The notes under the pieces were generated by a model, which made no database searches, was not told the origin of the DNA, and worked only from the letters and a program-made list of their open reading frames with translations. Below are positions 1 to 11,531 of a stretch of 64,000 nt of DNA, piece by piece. Position numbers and translations under genes: made by a program. Position 1 is the stretch's first letter. The number at the start of each line of letters is the position of its first letter. This stretch comes from Prorocentrum cordatum. Lineage: Eukaryota > Sar > Dinophyceae > Prorocentrales > Prorocentraceae. The DNA lies in contig CAUYUJ010018300.1 in the NCBI GenBank assembly GCA_963575745.1, positions 46,001-110,000 of the forward strand, given 5' to 3'.

Positions 1-267
1 TTTCAGACGTTTTCCACATTTCCTGTGTTTGGGTCTTACCCCTCCCATTGCACTTCCCCCCTGTCGATTTCCCCGAAACCTTCCGTGAACTCGATTTGTC
101 ATATCGCGATTCTTCCCTCTTTCTACCCTTGCTCGTGCAGCTCTGCGCGCCGACCGACAGTCATGTTTGCGACCGTGCCAGCCTCTCGGCAGGCCGATAT
201 GCCTCGTGCCTGAGAGAGATAGGGAGAAAGAGAGAGTGGGGAAACTGCGACCTCACTTCAGGTCCAA
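1..267. other. unassigned leading segment
   Basis: Mixed-composition DNA with no recognisable protein motif. Short open frames on both strands show no conserved domain. I see nothing I can name here. Confidence 0.5.
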
Positions 268-500
268 TTTCTCCGACATCGTACCCTTCCCCCTCCCCCT
301 CCCCCTCCTCCTCCGCCTTTTCCTTCTCGTCCTCCTGCTCCTCCCTCCCCCCCCCCCTCCCCCCCCCCCTCCCCTCCCCCTCCCCCTCCCCCTCCCCCTC
401 CCCCTTTTCCTCCTCCTCCGCCTTTTCCTTCTCGTCGTCCTCGTCCTCGTCCTCCTCCTCCTCCTCCTCCTCCTCTTCCTCCTCCGTTTCCTCCGCGGAC
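268..500. repeat. (TCC/CCCTCC)n polypyrimidine tract
   Basis: About 230 bases of almost pure C/T with TCC and CCCCTC units. Translations give poly-Ser/Pro/Leu on plus and poly-Glu/Gly/Arg on minus in all frames, so the long frames over it are repeat artefacts. Confidence 0.9.
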
Positions 501-899
501 CGTGTGTCCGCGCACTCCGCCCCACGAGACACCCCCTGACGCCGAACGAGCCAGCGACGACCTGGCAAGCGAAGGCGAACGCTGGCCAGGCGCCCGCCTC
601 CGTCGCCGCCGCAGCCTGCACCAGCGCCGCCCAGCCGTCGCCGGCCCCGCGCCGCCGCGTTCCAGGGCCGCGGCTGGCGCTTCGGTGGCCGCCGCTCGGC
701 CGCGCCCTGTGAGGCGCGCCGCCCGCGCGAAAATGGGCCGAGTCGCGGCCCAACTCAACCAACCCGCGATCAGGCGGAAGTGACCCGAGCTTGCTGGGCC
801 GCCCGCGCGCCTTGCCTGCCGCTGCGCGCCGGCGCGCCTCCGCCGCAGCTGCCCAATCAGCCGCCATGGCCCAGCGCGCCGCGGCCGCCCGGGCGCGCT
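501..899. other. GC-rich unassigned segment
   Basis: Very GC-rich, Ala/Arg/Pro-coding in every frame. It may be the decayed 3' end of the neighbouring LINE, but I cannot recognise any motif. Confidence 0.4.
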
Positions 900-3025
900 C
901 CCGCGAGCTGGCCGGCGCACCATCTGCCCCCCGGTGCCCGCCAGCGCGCCTCGACTTCTGCTGTCTGGCCCGCCGCCGCCGCCCAGCGAACCCAGCCCGC
1001 CTTTGCCGCATTTGCCGCCGCTGCCGGGCGCTGCGCCGTGGCGGCACCATCGCACTCAGCGGGTCTGGTGCCCTTAGCGCTGCGTCTGGGGGCCCTCGCC
1101 AGAACGGTGTTGCGTGGCCGCGAGCACAGCGTCAGCAGCGCAACGCTGGAGCACGCTGCCCAGCGCCTGGTGCAGGCGGCGGATGGCCGACGACCGCCCG
1201 TCGTCATCAGGCGGCGGGGCCAGCAGGCCGGCGTCCTCCCCCTAACTGGCCGTGGTTCTCCACTGCGAACGGGACCATCCTCAGGCCAGGGTGCAGCGTC
1301 AATCTCAGCCGCTGCGGCGGCGGCGCCAGCGCGCGGGGCTGACCCGCACTCCAGCGCGTCCTGGGACAGCGAGCTGACCACGGGAACGTCCACCTGGATG
1401 GGCGCTGCTACCCAGGGGGCGTGCATGAAGCGTTCGCACCTCGGGCTGGCTCGCTGCCGCGTGCGGCAACACAATTCCCTTGTGCACTGTGCACCCCATT
1501 TCCTCGCACCAGGCTGCCAGCATGACACAGTTTGCGAGCCACCCGCCCGCCGTTCAGAACCGCGCGTGACGCCTTTTTGTGTCCAGCACTGCTCCGCGCG
1601 CGCCCCCGTCGGGCGCCTGTGCCTGTGCTGGCGCGCCCCCGCGTAGCAGGGCAAGTCCTCGCCGAGGCGCGCGCTCAGCGCGATGCCGAACTGCTCGTCT
1701 GCGAGGCGGCGCTCTGGCCGGGAAGGCGGGCCAGGCGGGCGCTAGCCACGGGGCAGGGCCGCAGCTGCCACTGGGTCTCAGCTCGTCTCGTTGGCAGCCA
1801 TGTGCGAAGCCGCAACGAGGGGGGCCGTAGCAGAAGTGTGCTGCGAGGCTGCGAACCCCTCGTCGCGGTCCCGTCCTTGAGGGCAATACACGCGTCGCGC
1901 CCGGGAGACACCTCCGCGCCCGCTGGCTCACGCTGGCCAGCGAGCTCAATTCGTCTAGCCCGAGTCTGCGCAGGCAGTGCAAAAGGCAGAGCTTCCACGA
2001 CGCCGCCTGGACCGCCGCCGCCGCGAGCTCGACGCTCTGCAGGCCCAGCCCGCCGTCCTTCCCCACAAAGCAAAGCTTCCTCCCGCTCAGGCCCTCCAGC
2101 GGCCAGCCGCGCTTGCGCTGCAAGGAGCGCCGCGTCCAAGGGGCGGGCCTCTGTCGTCGGGACGCCGTAGGTGCGCGCGAGGAGGGTGTAGTCGGAGCTC
2201 GTCCGGGCCCGCAGCAGCGCGAGGGTCTGCTGCGCGTCCAATCCAGCGGCCGGGGAATACGCGCGCGCGCCTGTGAAACCGCCAAGAGGGCCACCGCTCC
2301 CACTGCCAGCACGCTGCCGTCGGCTGGCACTGCGGTTGGGGCCAACGGCACCCCCTGTGCAATGAGCGTCGCGCCGTGGCGAAGCACGAAAACCCGCGGC
2401 TTTTCCTTCGGGGCCAGCCCCGCCCACATCGCGCCCAAGGCTTAGTTTGGTTTTAGTCGCGTTGCCACGGAGGCCAACCTGCGCACAAACAGCGACGAAT
2501 GCCGCCTCCGTCTGCGCCGCGGCGGCCGGTTCGCAACTGACGCCCAGGTCGTCTTGGTAGCCGTAGCTGCGCTCCGGCACGGTCGCCGTCCTGGCCACGG
2601 CCACCCCCGCGTCCGCCACGTGCTTGCACGAGAGCGGGAACAACTGGTTGGTGAGCGCGTCGCCCTGGTCACCCCCCTGCTCCTTGGCGGGAAGAGTGCG
2701 GCTGTCGTCCTGCGTCGCGTGGACATGCACGGCCGCCGTGCACAGTCCGCCGCGAGTCCACGTCAGCAGCTCTGGGACCATCGCTTGGACGGCCTGCGCA
2801 GCAACCGCCCGGTCGTACTTGTTGTGCGCACTGCTGGCGTCCAAGCTCAGCTTGCAGCAACCAAGCCCGCTGTTTTGGTCCGGCAGCGTTGCTTTGTGCA
2901 TGTGCTCTGCTCCCCTTGCGTTTCCCGCGGAGTGCTCGCCGTCGCCGAGGGCCGCCGCCACCCTGCCCTGGAACACCCTGCTCACCGCTCTGGAAGCGGC
3001 GGGGCGCTTGAAGATGCCTAGGGCA
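900..3025 (-). pseudogene. decayed LINE-type (non-LTR) reverse transcriptase
   Basis: The minus-strand translation carries RT palm motifs in order. Motif A-like LDASSAHNKYDRA lies at about 2844-2807, motif B-like QGDALTNQLFP at about 2670-2635, and motif C YQDD (the YxDD catalytic box) at 2559-2548, followed by VGLRGNATKTKL. About 2150-2110 the reading frame shifts: the next conserved block, GKDGGLGLQSVELAAAAVQA, lies in another frame. Weak similarity to the C-terminal part of dinoflagellate RTs seems to run to about 1080-900 in further frames. No endonuclease domain is visible, and upstream coding is cut off by a (GAG)n run. This is a 5'-truncated, frameshifted element, not an active gene. 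Family assignment is from motif recall, not a search. Confidence 0.78.
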
Positions 3026-3037
3026 AACGGCTGAACC

Positions 3038-3172
3038 TTGTCGTGCTCCTCCTCCTCCTCCTCCTCCTCCTCCTCCTCCTCCTTCTCTTCCTCCTCCTCC
3101 TCCTCCTCCTCCTCCTCCTCCTCCTCCTCCTCCTCCTCCTCCTCCCCCTCCTTCTCTTCCTCCCTCTTCCGC
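3038..3172. repeat. (CTC/GAG)n trinucleotide microsatellite
   Basis: About 40 near-perfect CTC triplets. On the minus strand it reads as poly-Glu/Arg/Gly and lies directly upstream of the RT remnant, so it either expanded inside that element or marks its 5' truncation point. Confidence 0.95.
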
Positions 3173-3291
3173 TGTGCAGGGCAGGCTGCGAGGGCGCCCT
3201 GGCCATTCTCGGCGGGTTCTGCGAGATGCCGTTGACCTTGCAGGAGGACAAGGCGGTGGAGGCGAAGGAAGCGAGCAGTTGGAGGGAGGGG

Positions 3292-3481
3292 GATGACGAA
3301 CGAACAACACACACCCATACCCATAAGGAGGTCGTTGGGAGGAGGACTGGCTATGGGTATGGGTGCGGGTTGTCGGACCCTAGGGAACGCTCCCGTTCGA
3401 GCGGGGACCCCCATCCAACAACACGCACCCATAGCCCTTTCCGACACCCCTATGGTTATGGGTGTGTGTTGTTGGTTCATC
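3292..3481. mobile_element. nested foldback (MITE-like) element
   Basis: The outer arms at 3292-3325 and 3451-3481 are inverted copies, both containing AACAACACACACCCATA with a few mismatches. Between them lies a second inverted pair around TATGGGTGCGGGTTGT (about 3351-3382) and ACAACACGCACCCATAG (about 3418-3434). The 190-bp unit could fold into a double hairpin. No target duplication is obvious. Confidence 0.7.
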
Positions 3482-3597
3482 AGGGGAGGAGGAGAAGCTG
3501 GCCCCTCTTGTTTCTGCTATGTGTGCCATGGATGGCCCCAAGATGTCCTCAGCTGACCTCCACGATCGTGCAAGATGACTCGCGTTGGCTGAGGATG

Positions 3598-3775
3598 GCT
3601 CCCAGCATTACTCCGAGGGGCCCCAAGAAGGCCCGAACATGACCCGAGGTGGCCACAAAACCTTCCAAGGCTTGCCCACGAGAGGCCAAAACTATTCCCC
3701 GTCATGCCCCAAGAGAGTCCCAGCGGGCCCCAGACGAGCCCGAAGCAGGCCCCAACGAGCACACCGAGAGAGTCT
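3598..3775. repeat. CCCAAGAGGCC-type degenerate minisatellite (array 1)
   Basis: Irregular 10-16 bp units built on CCCCAAGAGGCCC, for example around 3618-3632 and 3706-3720. Translations give GPKRPPRG or LGASWG patterns. The same family recurs at least twelve more times in this window. Confidence 0.8.
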
Positions 3776-3819
3776 AAAACATTAGCCAGCGCGGACCGCA
3801 AACAGTGTGATTCTAGCAA

Positions 3820-4668
3820 CGTATGTTGTGCTACCGATGTGGAGAAACCCAAGTGGTGCCATCTATATGGACCAATATATGTGGTGCTGTGTATGGTGCG
3901 ATAAATGTTCTGCTATTCAGGTGGAGCAGTCTATGTGGTTCAATACATGTAGTGCCATCAGTGGTGCAACATGTGTGGTGTAAGCTACGTTGTGGAATGT
4001 ATGCTGTGCCATCTACGTGGAGCAATATATGTGATGCAATAGGCTTGATGTAATCTTGGTGTAGCAATTTATCGGGTGGAATCTATATGTGGCGCGACGT
4101 ATGCGGTGCAAGACATGTGGTGTACTTTATGTTGGGCAACATCTGTTCTGCAGTACCATCTATATTGTGCAAAACGTAGGTGCAATTTATGGTGTGCAAT
4201 ATATGTGGTGCAGTCTATATATATACACATAGATGTGGACCATCTATGTGGTACAACCTACGCTGCGCAATCTACCTGGTGCAATCGATGGTGTGCAGTT
4301 TACGTGGTGCACTCTGTGTTGTGCTCTCTATGTGGAGCAGTATATGTCGTGCAGCCTGTGGAGAACATATAGATTGTGCAATCGATGTGGTTAAATATAT
4401 ATATGGTGCAGTCTACGTGGAGCAAAACAACGTGGTGCAAAACATGTGACACAATATTTGGTGTGCAATACAAGAAGTGCAATCGATGTTGCGCAGTCTA
4501 GGTGGTGCAATACATATATGCATATATATATATATGTATTGTGTAATACAGGTTGTGGAACCGATGTTGTGTAACACATGTGCTGCGATACATGTGCTGC
4601 CATCTATGTGGTGCAATTGATTGTGGTACAATATATGATGTGCACTCTATGTGGAGCAACCTATGTGG
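3820..4668. repeat. GTGGTGCAATCTATGT-type degenerate array
   Basis: About 850 bp of irregular repeats of a 12-16 bp motif such as TATGTGGTGCAATCTA, with short (TA)n runs at 4215-4226 and 4517-4537. No protein similarity. Smaller patches of the motif are at 11467, 11970, 24605, 25240 and 30810. Confidence 0.85.
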
Positions 4669-4880
4669 CAGCGGCGAGGCGGCGACGGGCCGGCGGCGGC
4701 GGCGGCAACATGGCCGCCAGACCGCCAGACAAGCTCACACGACGGGCGGCAACAAAGCGGCGACGGCGGCAACACAGCCGCCAGACCGACCGTCGCGCCA
4801 AGACGACGGGCGGTGACGAGGCGGCGACGGGGGCGGCAACAGAGCGGTCGGACCGCCAAACAGGCCCAGCGACCACCAAA
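4669..4880. repeat. GGCGGCGACGGGCGGC-type repeat
   Basis: Degenerate GC-rich units with GGCGGCGACG, GGCGGCAACA and GCCGCCAGACCG. It directly follows the GTGCAAT array. The same pairing recurs at 12990-13120 and, inverted, at 24262-24670, so the two may travel together. Confidence 0.75.
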
Positions 4881-5505
4881 CAAGCCCAAGTTCTTAGACA
4901 AGAAATAAAAACCTCCAAGTGCAAACAATGTTTGGGGAAATACACCACTACTAATCTTTTCAAGCATTCGAGAAGGACTTGAATCGTAGGCCCCCCCTTT
5001 TTCTGGTGGACGGTCTGCAGAATCGCCGCAGGGCCGAGAAAAGGTCCATGACGAGCCAACAAGGAGCCGCGTTCCCTGCCTCTTTTCGCCCCCTCGTCTC
5101 CCCCTACCCATCCGCTCTCTCTCCTTCCCTCCCTCTCCTTTTCCCTCTCCTTCTCCATCTCTCTTTCTCTATCGATGTACCTCCCTCCGTTTCCCTCCTC
5201 ATCTCTGCATGCATATGAAAACTGGTCGAACCACTCAAGTCATGGTAATGATAGGACCTGGGATTGTTTACGAAAAAACGTGGGTCCAGAAAAAAACAAC
5301 AACTGCTGTTTAACTCAGTAAGCCAGTTTCTGCGTCTACTAAATGATGTGTTGTCTTCTTTTGGCTCGGCAACGCAAATTATTACATCCGTTTCTCGCTT
5401 TAGCAACTCGTCGTTTTTTTTTTAAAACTTGTTTTAAGACTGCGCGCCCATTCATTGCTATGGCCTATGCTAACCGGTGAAAGACGCACGCGCTTGATCG
5501 CACAC
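4881..5505. other. unassigned spacer
   Basis: Contains AAACAATGTTTGGGGA at 4924-4939, related to a hairpin at 14.66 kb, a CT-rich stretch at 5080-5175, and otherwise unique AT-richer DNA. No domain recognised. Confidence 0.5.
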
Positions 5506-5834
5506 AAACAAACACACACACACACACGCACACACGCACACGCACACGCGCACGCGCACGCGCATGCGCACGCGCACACGCACACGCACACCCGCACACC
5601 CGCACACCCGCACACCCGCACTCCCGCACACGCGCGCACGCGCGCACGCGCGCACGCGCGCACGCGCGCACGCGCGCACGCGCACACGCGCACGCGCGCG
5701 CACGCGCGCAAACGCGCACGCGCACACGCGCACACGCACACACGCGCAAACGCAAACGCGCACAAGTACACGCACACGCACACGCACACGCACACACGCA
5801 CGCGCACGCGCACACGCACACGCACACGCACACG

Positions 5835-5867
<33 letters not shown>

Positions 5868-8558
5868 ACGCACACGCACACGCACGCACACGCACACGCA
5901 CACGCACGCGCCACGCACGCGCACGCGCACACGCACACACGCACAACTCACGCGCACACGCACACGCACGCACACGCACACGCACGCGCACACGCACACG
6001 CACGCACACACGCGCGCGCACACGCGCACGCGCACACGCAAACGCACTCGCACACGCACACACACACACACGAACGCACACGCACACGCACACGCACACG
6101 CACACACGCACACGCAGGCGCACATTCACACGCACACGCACACGCACACGCACACGCGCACGCACGCACGCACGCACGCGCGCGCGCACACGCGCACGCT
6201 CACACGCACGCGCACACGCACACGCACACGCACACGCACACGCACACGCACAAGAGCACAAGAGCATGCACAAGAGCACACGCACACGCACACGCACACG
6301 CACAAGAGCATGCACAAGAGGACACGCACACGCACTCGCACACGCGCACGTGCACGCAACCGCACGCGCGCGCACACGCGCGCGCGCACACGCACGCGCG
6401 AATGCGCACGCGCGAATGCGCACGCGCACACGCGCACGCACGCACACGCACACGCACGCGCGTACACACACACGCACACACACACACGCGCGTGCGCACA
6501 CGCACGCGCACACACGCACGCGCACACACACGGACACACGCACGCACGCGCGCGCACACGCGCATGCACGCGCGCGCACACGCATGCGCGCACGAAAGCG
6601 CACTCGCACGCGCACGCGTGCACACACGCGCGCGCACGCACTCGCAAACGCACGCGCACACGCACACGCGCGCGCACACGCGCACGCGCGCGCGCGCACG
6701 CGCACGCTTACGCACACACACGCACACACACTCACGCACACAACACAATACACAAACACCACACGCAACACACAGCACACGCACAACAAACACATAACAC
6801 GCACACACGCACGCACACACGCACGCACGCACGCATGCACGCACGCGCACACACGCGGACACACGCACGCGCACGCGCGCGCGCACGCTCGCACGCACGC
6901 ATGCACACGCACACGAACACACAAACACACACGCACACACGCCACACGCACCACCCGCACACGCGCGCGCGCACGCACACGCACTCGCGCGCGCACGCGC
7001 ACGCGCGCACGCGCACGCACACGCAAACACACACGCATACGCACGCGCACACACCCGCGCACACACACACACACACACGCCACACACACCGCCCCCACAC
7101 GCACGCGCAAGCGCACGCACACGCGCGCACGAACACGCACCCGCGCACGCGCGCACGCACGCACACGCGCACGCACGCACACGCGCACACGCGCACACGC
7201 ACGCACGCGCGCACACGGCACACGCAAGCGCGCGCATGCACGCGCGCGCGCACGCGCGCACGCGCACACACACAGCGCACGCAGCACACGCAGCACGCGC
7301 AGCACACGCAGCACACGCACACGCGCACGCAGGCGCGCACGCGCGCACGCGCGCGCACACGCACGCGCACATGAACACGAACACGCACTCGCACACGCAC
7401 CCGCGCACACGCACGCGTGCGCACGCGCACACGCACGCGCACGCGCACACGCACACGGACACACGCACACACGCGAACACGCACGCGCACACGCACACGC
7501 ACGCGCACGCACGTGCACACACACGCACGCACACAACACAAAGCGCAAACACAACACACACAATGCACAACACACGCACAATGCACACACACACACACAA
7601 AACACACACGTACACACACGCACACGCGCACGCACGCACGCACGCGCACACGCACTGACACACGCACACACCCACGCACACACACACGCCACGCACACCA
7701 CCGCACGCGCGCGCGCGCGCACACGCACGCGCACGCACGCACGCGCACACGCACACGCACACGCACACGCACACGCACACGCACGCACACACGCACACAC
7801 ACACACACACACCACACGCACACGCACACACACACCACACGCACGCACGCACGCACACGCACACACACACACACGCACACACACACACGCGCGCACGCGC
7901 GCACGCACATGCACGCGCACACGCACATGCACGCGCGCACACACGCACACGCACACACGCACACACACGCACACGAACACGCACGCGCTCACGCACGCAC
8001 GCACGCACGCACGCGCGCACACGCGCACGCACGCACGCGCGCACACGCACACACACATGCACACACGCACGCGCGCACAAACGCACACGCACACACGCGC
8101 ACACACGCACACGAACACGCACGCGCTCACGCACGCACGCACGCACGCACGCGCGCACACGCGCACGCACGCACGCGCGCACACGCACGCACACATGCAC
8201 ACACGCACGCGCGCACACACGCACACGCACACACGCTGCGCACGCAGCGCACGCAGCGCGCGCAGCACACGCAGCACACGCGCACGCGCGCACGAGCGCA
8301 CACGCGCACACACGCATTCGCGCGCGCGCACTCACACGCACGCACGCACGCGCGCACACGCACGCGCGCACACATGTGCACGCGCACGCGCGCACACACG
8401 CACACGCGCACGCACGCAGCGCACTCAGCATGCGCAGCGCGCGCAGCACGCGCAGCACACGCGCGCGCGCGCACGCGCGCGCGCACGCACGCACGCGCGC
8501 GCGCGCGCTCGCACGCGCGCGCACGCGCGCGCGCACGCGCACACGCGCGCCCGCGCAC
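5506..8558. repeat. 3-kb alternating purine-pyrimidine (CA/CG)n tract
   Basis: Almost uninterrupted CACACG, GCGCAC and ACGCGC steps for about 3,050 bp, which is strictly alternating pyrimidine-purine over long runs. Frames up to 1,053 codons stay open on both strands (His/Thr/Arg/Ala and Cys/Val/Arg/Ala), but these are repeat artefacts. Such sequence is known to favour left-handed Z-DNA under supercoiling. Confidence 0.97.
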
Positions 8559-9130
8559 TTTGCGCGCCGGCGGCTGGGCAGAGGCGCGCGCGCAAATTAA
8601 GGCCGCAATGCGCGGAGGAGGGGCCTCGGCGCGAAGGGGGGAGAGGAAGCCAGGCCACTCAGAGCTGCCGGCCGCGGCGGGGAGGGCGACGGGGTGGGAG
8701 GGCAGCGCCGGCGCGGGCTGTCTGAACTGAGAAAACGAGACAGAGCCCAACCTGGTGAACCGAGCGCAGTCCAGGGAGGGGCCAATGCACCGAGACCGGC
8801 GAGCCTGCGATGCGCGCGCAATGATGCGGGAAGGCCGAGACGGACCGGCCCCAGCTGCAGGGGTTGCGCCGCGGGCGCAGGGGCGGGCGCTGAGCGGCGC
8901 AGAGCTGGGCGCGGCTGAAGCAGGCGCCGAGCGGCGCAGAACAGAGCAGAGGAAGGGCGTCCACGGGGGCGGCGCCCAACGCAGTGGACCACGGCGCGGT
9001 CCAAGGACAAGCCGAAGCGCCGAGACCCGCGGGGCTGCGGAGCGCGGGCGCGAGGGGCGAAGGCCCTCGCATAACAAGCTGCGCGTCTGCCCAGTGCGCC
9101 CTCGAAGCCAGTCCGGAGCCCGGCGGCCTG
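8559..9130. other. GC-rich spacer
   Basis: Very GC-rich DNA downstream of the helicase remnant on the minus strand. Open frames are Ala/Pro/Arg-rich with no recognisable motif. It could be the divergent helicase C terminus or 3' flank. Confidence 0.4.
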
Positions 9131-9420
9131 CGAGCAGGTGTAGCTGGGACTCAGTAGCGGCGGCGGTCATCCGCGCGTTCATCACGATGACTACCCCCTC
9201 GAGCGCCCTAGCAGCGACGAGGGTCGTCGATGAAGCCCCGCTGCCCAGTGGCGGAAGTGCGGGCGGCGCACAGAATAACCAAATCCGCCTCGTCACCTTG
9301 GCCGCGGTCAATGGTGGGCGCGCCGATTAGGCCCTGGCCCACTGGGCGAGAGCAGCTTGCCGCGACGCCGCCGAAGGCAAGCTGAGGGCCATTGAGCACG
9401 CGTTTGAAGACATTGCCCGC

Positions 9421-9440
9421 GGGGGGGGGGGGGGGGGGGC
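9421..9440. repeat. poly(G) run
   Basis: About 20 consecutive G within the helicase remnant. On the coding strand it reads as poly-Pro and breaks the domain. Confidence 0.9.
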
Positions 9441-10158
9441 CGCCTTTCGCCTTGCGTTTCCCGGAGCACCCTCGTGGAGTGGAAGCCCCGGACTGCGCGG
9501 GGGTGCCCGCCCGGCGGCCTTGCCCTTGCCCATATCTTGGTAGGCACCGAAGAAAATGCCACGGTCGATAGGCCATCCGGCTTAAATTAGGGCCACCCGC
9601 GCACGGTGCCCGCAGACAATCAAGACGCGCATGCCGCATTTCAGGAGGTAGTCTTCCGCAGACTTGACGACGTCGCAGACAGCGGCCGCCCCCCTCAGGT
9701 CGGCGGCGCCCTCGGAGAGGGAGAGCGGCGGCTCAGCGGCTTTCTCATGGACCAAGATGACTCTGATCCTGTCCCCCGGCTGGGCCCCATGCTGGACGTT
9801 GCGGAAGCCGTGGGTCCCAAAGTCAACCGGGCGGTCGGGCCCGTCCTCTGCGGGGGGGCCTCAGGGGCGGGCGGGGCAGGGTCGGCCGGCCTCCAGGGGG
9901 CCCCTTGGATGATGGGTCTCAGCGCGAGGGGATCGACTAGGCCAGGGCGCGGCGCGCCTTGGGTGAAGGAAAAGGACGGGAATTGGAGGATGCTGTTCTG
10001 CATGCGACAGCGTTGCTGCGGCGCGGTGCCCTTTGAGTCGTGGAGGCGTTCCGACGTAGAGATGCTCCAACCCAGGGCGTCCGCGCGGGCAGACAGCGCC
10101 GCGAGGCGGAACTGGTTTTCGTCTCCACATAACATTACTCGCCCTCCACTGCGCGCAG

Positions 10159-10161
<3 letters not shown>

Positions 10162-10205
<44 letters not shown>

Positions 10206-10210
10206 AAAAG

Positions 10211-10302
<92 letters not shown>

Positions 10303-10369
10303 AAAAGAGAGAGAGAGAGAGAGAAAGAGAGAGCGAGAGAGAGAAAAAGAAAGAAAGAGACAGAGAGAT
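10162..10369. repeat. (GA)n microsatellite with A-rich interruptions
   Basis: About 208 bp of GA repeats with AAAAAAAAA breaks, placed between helicase motifs II and III. On the helicase strand it is (TC)n ending in GCACTGCGCGCAG, which resembles an intron polypyrimidine tract plus acceptor. I could not find an in-phase donor. Confidence 0.95.
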
Positions 10370-10774
10370 CATACAACAAATGGCGGCGATCGGCTCGGTG
10401 GACTGCGCGGCCTCGTCCAGGATGGTGATCAGCAGCTTGGAGTTGCCGGGCGCATCCAACTCAGCGCTCATCTCGAACGTGGCAAGAAAGAGACGTGCCT
10501 TCTCGAGGGACCGCTTCCTCGCGACCGCTAGCGACCTGACACCAATCTCGTCGATGGCCACGCCATGTGCCTTGCTGTACTGTCGGGCGGGGGTGCGCTC
10601 GTTGGTGATTTTGTCGGGGTGGGCAAGCCGAACCGCTCAGTCGGGGAAGCAGCCTGCCTCGTTCAATCTGCCGGCACGGTGAGGTACTTGGCCGGCATGT
10701 CGGCTCCCTCGTTGGTGACCGCGAACAGCCCGACAGTCCAGAAATTGTTGAGCGCAACCCATCCAGAGGTCGAC

Positions 10775-11290
10775 ACACACACAAGCACTCGCACGCACGC
10801 ACACACGCACACACATGCACACACACACACACGCACACACACACACACACGCACACACGCGCGCACGCACGCACGCGCACGCACACACGCACACACGCAC
10901 ACACGCACGGACGCACAAACGCCAACACCCACAAATGCACAAACACACACACACGCACACACGCACACACACACACACGCACACAAGCACACATGCACAC
11001 ACGCACACACGCACACACGCAAACACACACGCACACGCACACGCACACACGCACACACGCACACACGCACACACGCACACACGCACACACGCAAACACGC
11101 ACACACGCACACACGCACGCACGCACGCACGCACGCACGCACACACGCACACACGCACACCCCCACACCCCCACACCCCCACACCCACACAAACACACCA
11201 CCCAAACCCCCACGCCCACACACCCACACACCCACACACCCACACACCCACACACCCACGCGCCCACACAGCCACACAGCCACGCACCCG
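10775..11290. repeat. second (CACACG)n tract
   Basis: About 515 bp of CACACG/CACGCA units grading into CCCACACA. It abuts the 5' end of the visible helicase homology and may have replaced or invaded its N-terminal part. Confidence 0.95.
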
Positions 11291-11319
11291 CAATGAGGGG
11301 TATCGAACCCAGTTTGGCT

Positions 11320-11460
11320 GGGATCCGCTGATTGCATATCTAAAACGAACGATGGGGCAAAAATCGCATGCAAATTGTACACCCCCAGGTTGGGCGGTTA
11401 AGCCCGCCCTCGGGAGGCTGGTGGACTTTTACCTCTTCTGGACGGGGAAAAATATATTGT
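11320..11460. repeat. dispersed repeat, copy 1 (pair with 12862)
   Basis: Shares GGCTGGGA, AACGAACGATGGGGCA and CATGCAAATTGTACA-type blocks in the same order with 12862-12960, so the two are paralogous copies of one element. The reverse strand has a GGTTCGATACC-like box, but no tRNA fold follows. Confidence 0.65.
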
Positions 11461-11475
11461 GCTTTCCATGCGGTG

Positions 11476-11477
<2 letters not shown>

Positions 11478-11531
<54 letters not shown>
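11478..11531. repeat. (TA)n microsatellite
   Basis: About 27 TA dinucleotides following a GCGGTGCAA motif. Confidence 0.95.

Larger units (their letters stand above)
9131..10770 (-). pseudogene. Upf1-like SF1 helicase, fragmented (decayed or intron-split)
   Basis: The minus-strand frames contain ordered SF1 motifs. [13 protein letters not shown] lies near 10715. The Walker B/motif II block ILDEAAQSTEPIAAI has DEAAQ at 10417-10403. Motif III RVMLCGDENQ is near 10140-10112. A RMQNSILQFPS block lies at about 10015-9980. A motif IV-like LLKCGMRVLIVCGHRARVAL is at about 9650-9585. TIDRGQGDEADLVILCAART, followed by GFIDDPRR, lies at about 9318-9212 (motifs V/VI). TRALEGVVIVMNARM continues in another frame at about 9212-9168. 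These belong to the AAA_11/AAA_12 (UPF1/SenT-like) RNA-DNA helicases. A 208-bp (GA)n run separates motifs II and III, and poly(G) lies between IV and V. Walker A is missing: upstream is a CA tract. Several frame changes and a short gap after DDPRR suggest a dead copy, but introns could explain some of them. Confidence 0.75.

Noticed and set aside
4909-4981. CKQCLGKYTTTNLFKHSRRT peptide, reminiscent of a BED-type zinc finger
   Set aside because: Only one C-x2-C and one His fit, the preceding frame is repeat-derived, and the block is too short to support a domain.
5455-8725. Giant open frames (up to 1,053 codons) of His/Thr/Arg/Ala and Cys/Val/Arg
   Set aside because: They follow mechanically from CACACG/GCGCAC repeats and exist in several frames on both strands at once.
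11296-11330. tRNA-like B box (GGTTCGATACC) on the minus strand
   Set aside because: No acceptor stem, D arm or anticodon arm can be drawn around it.
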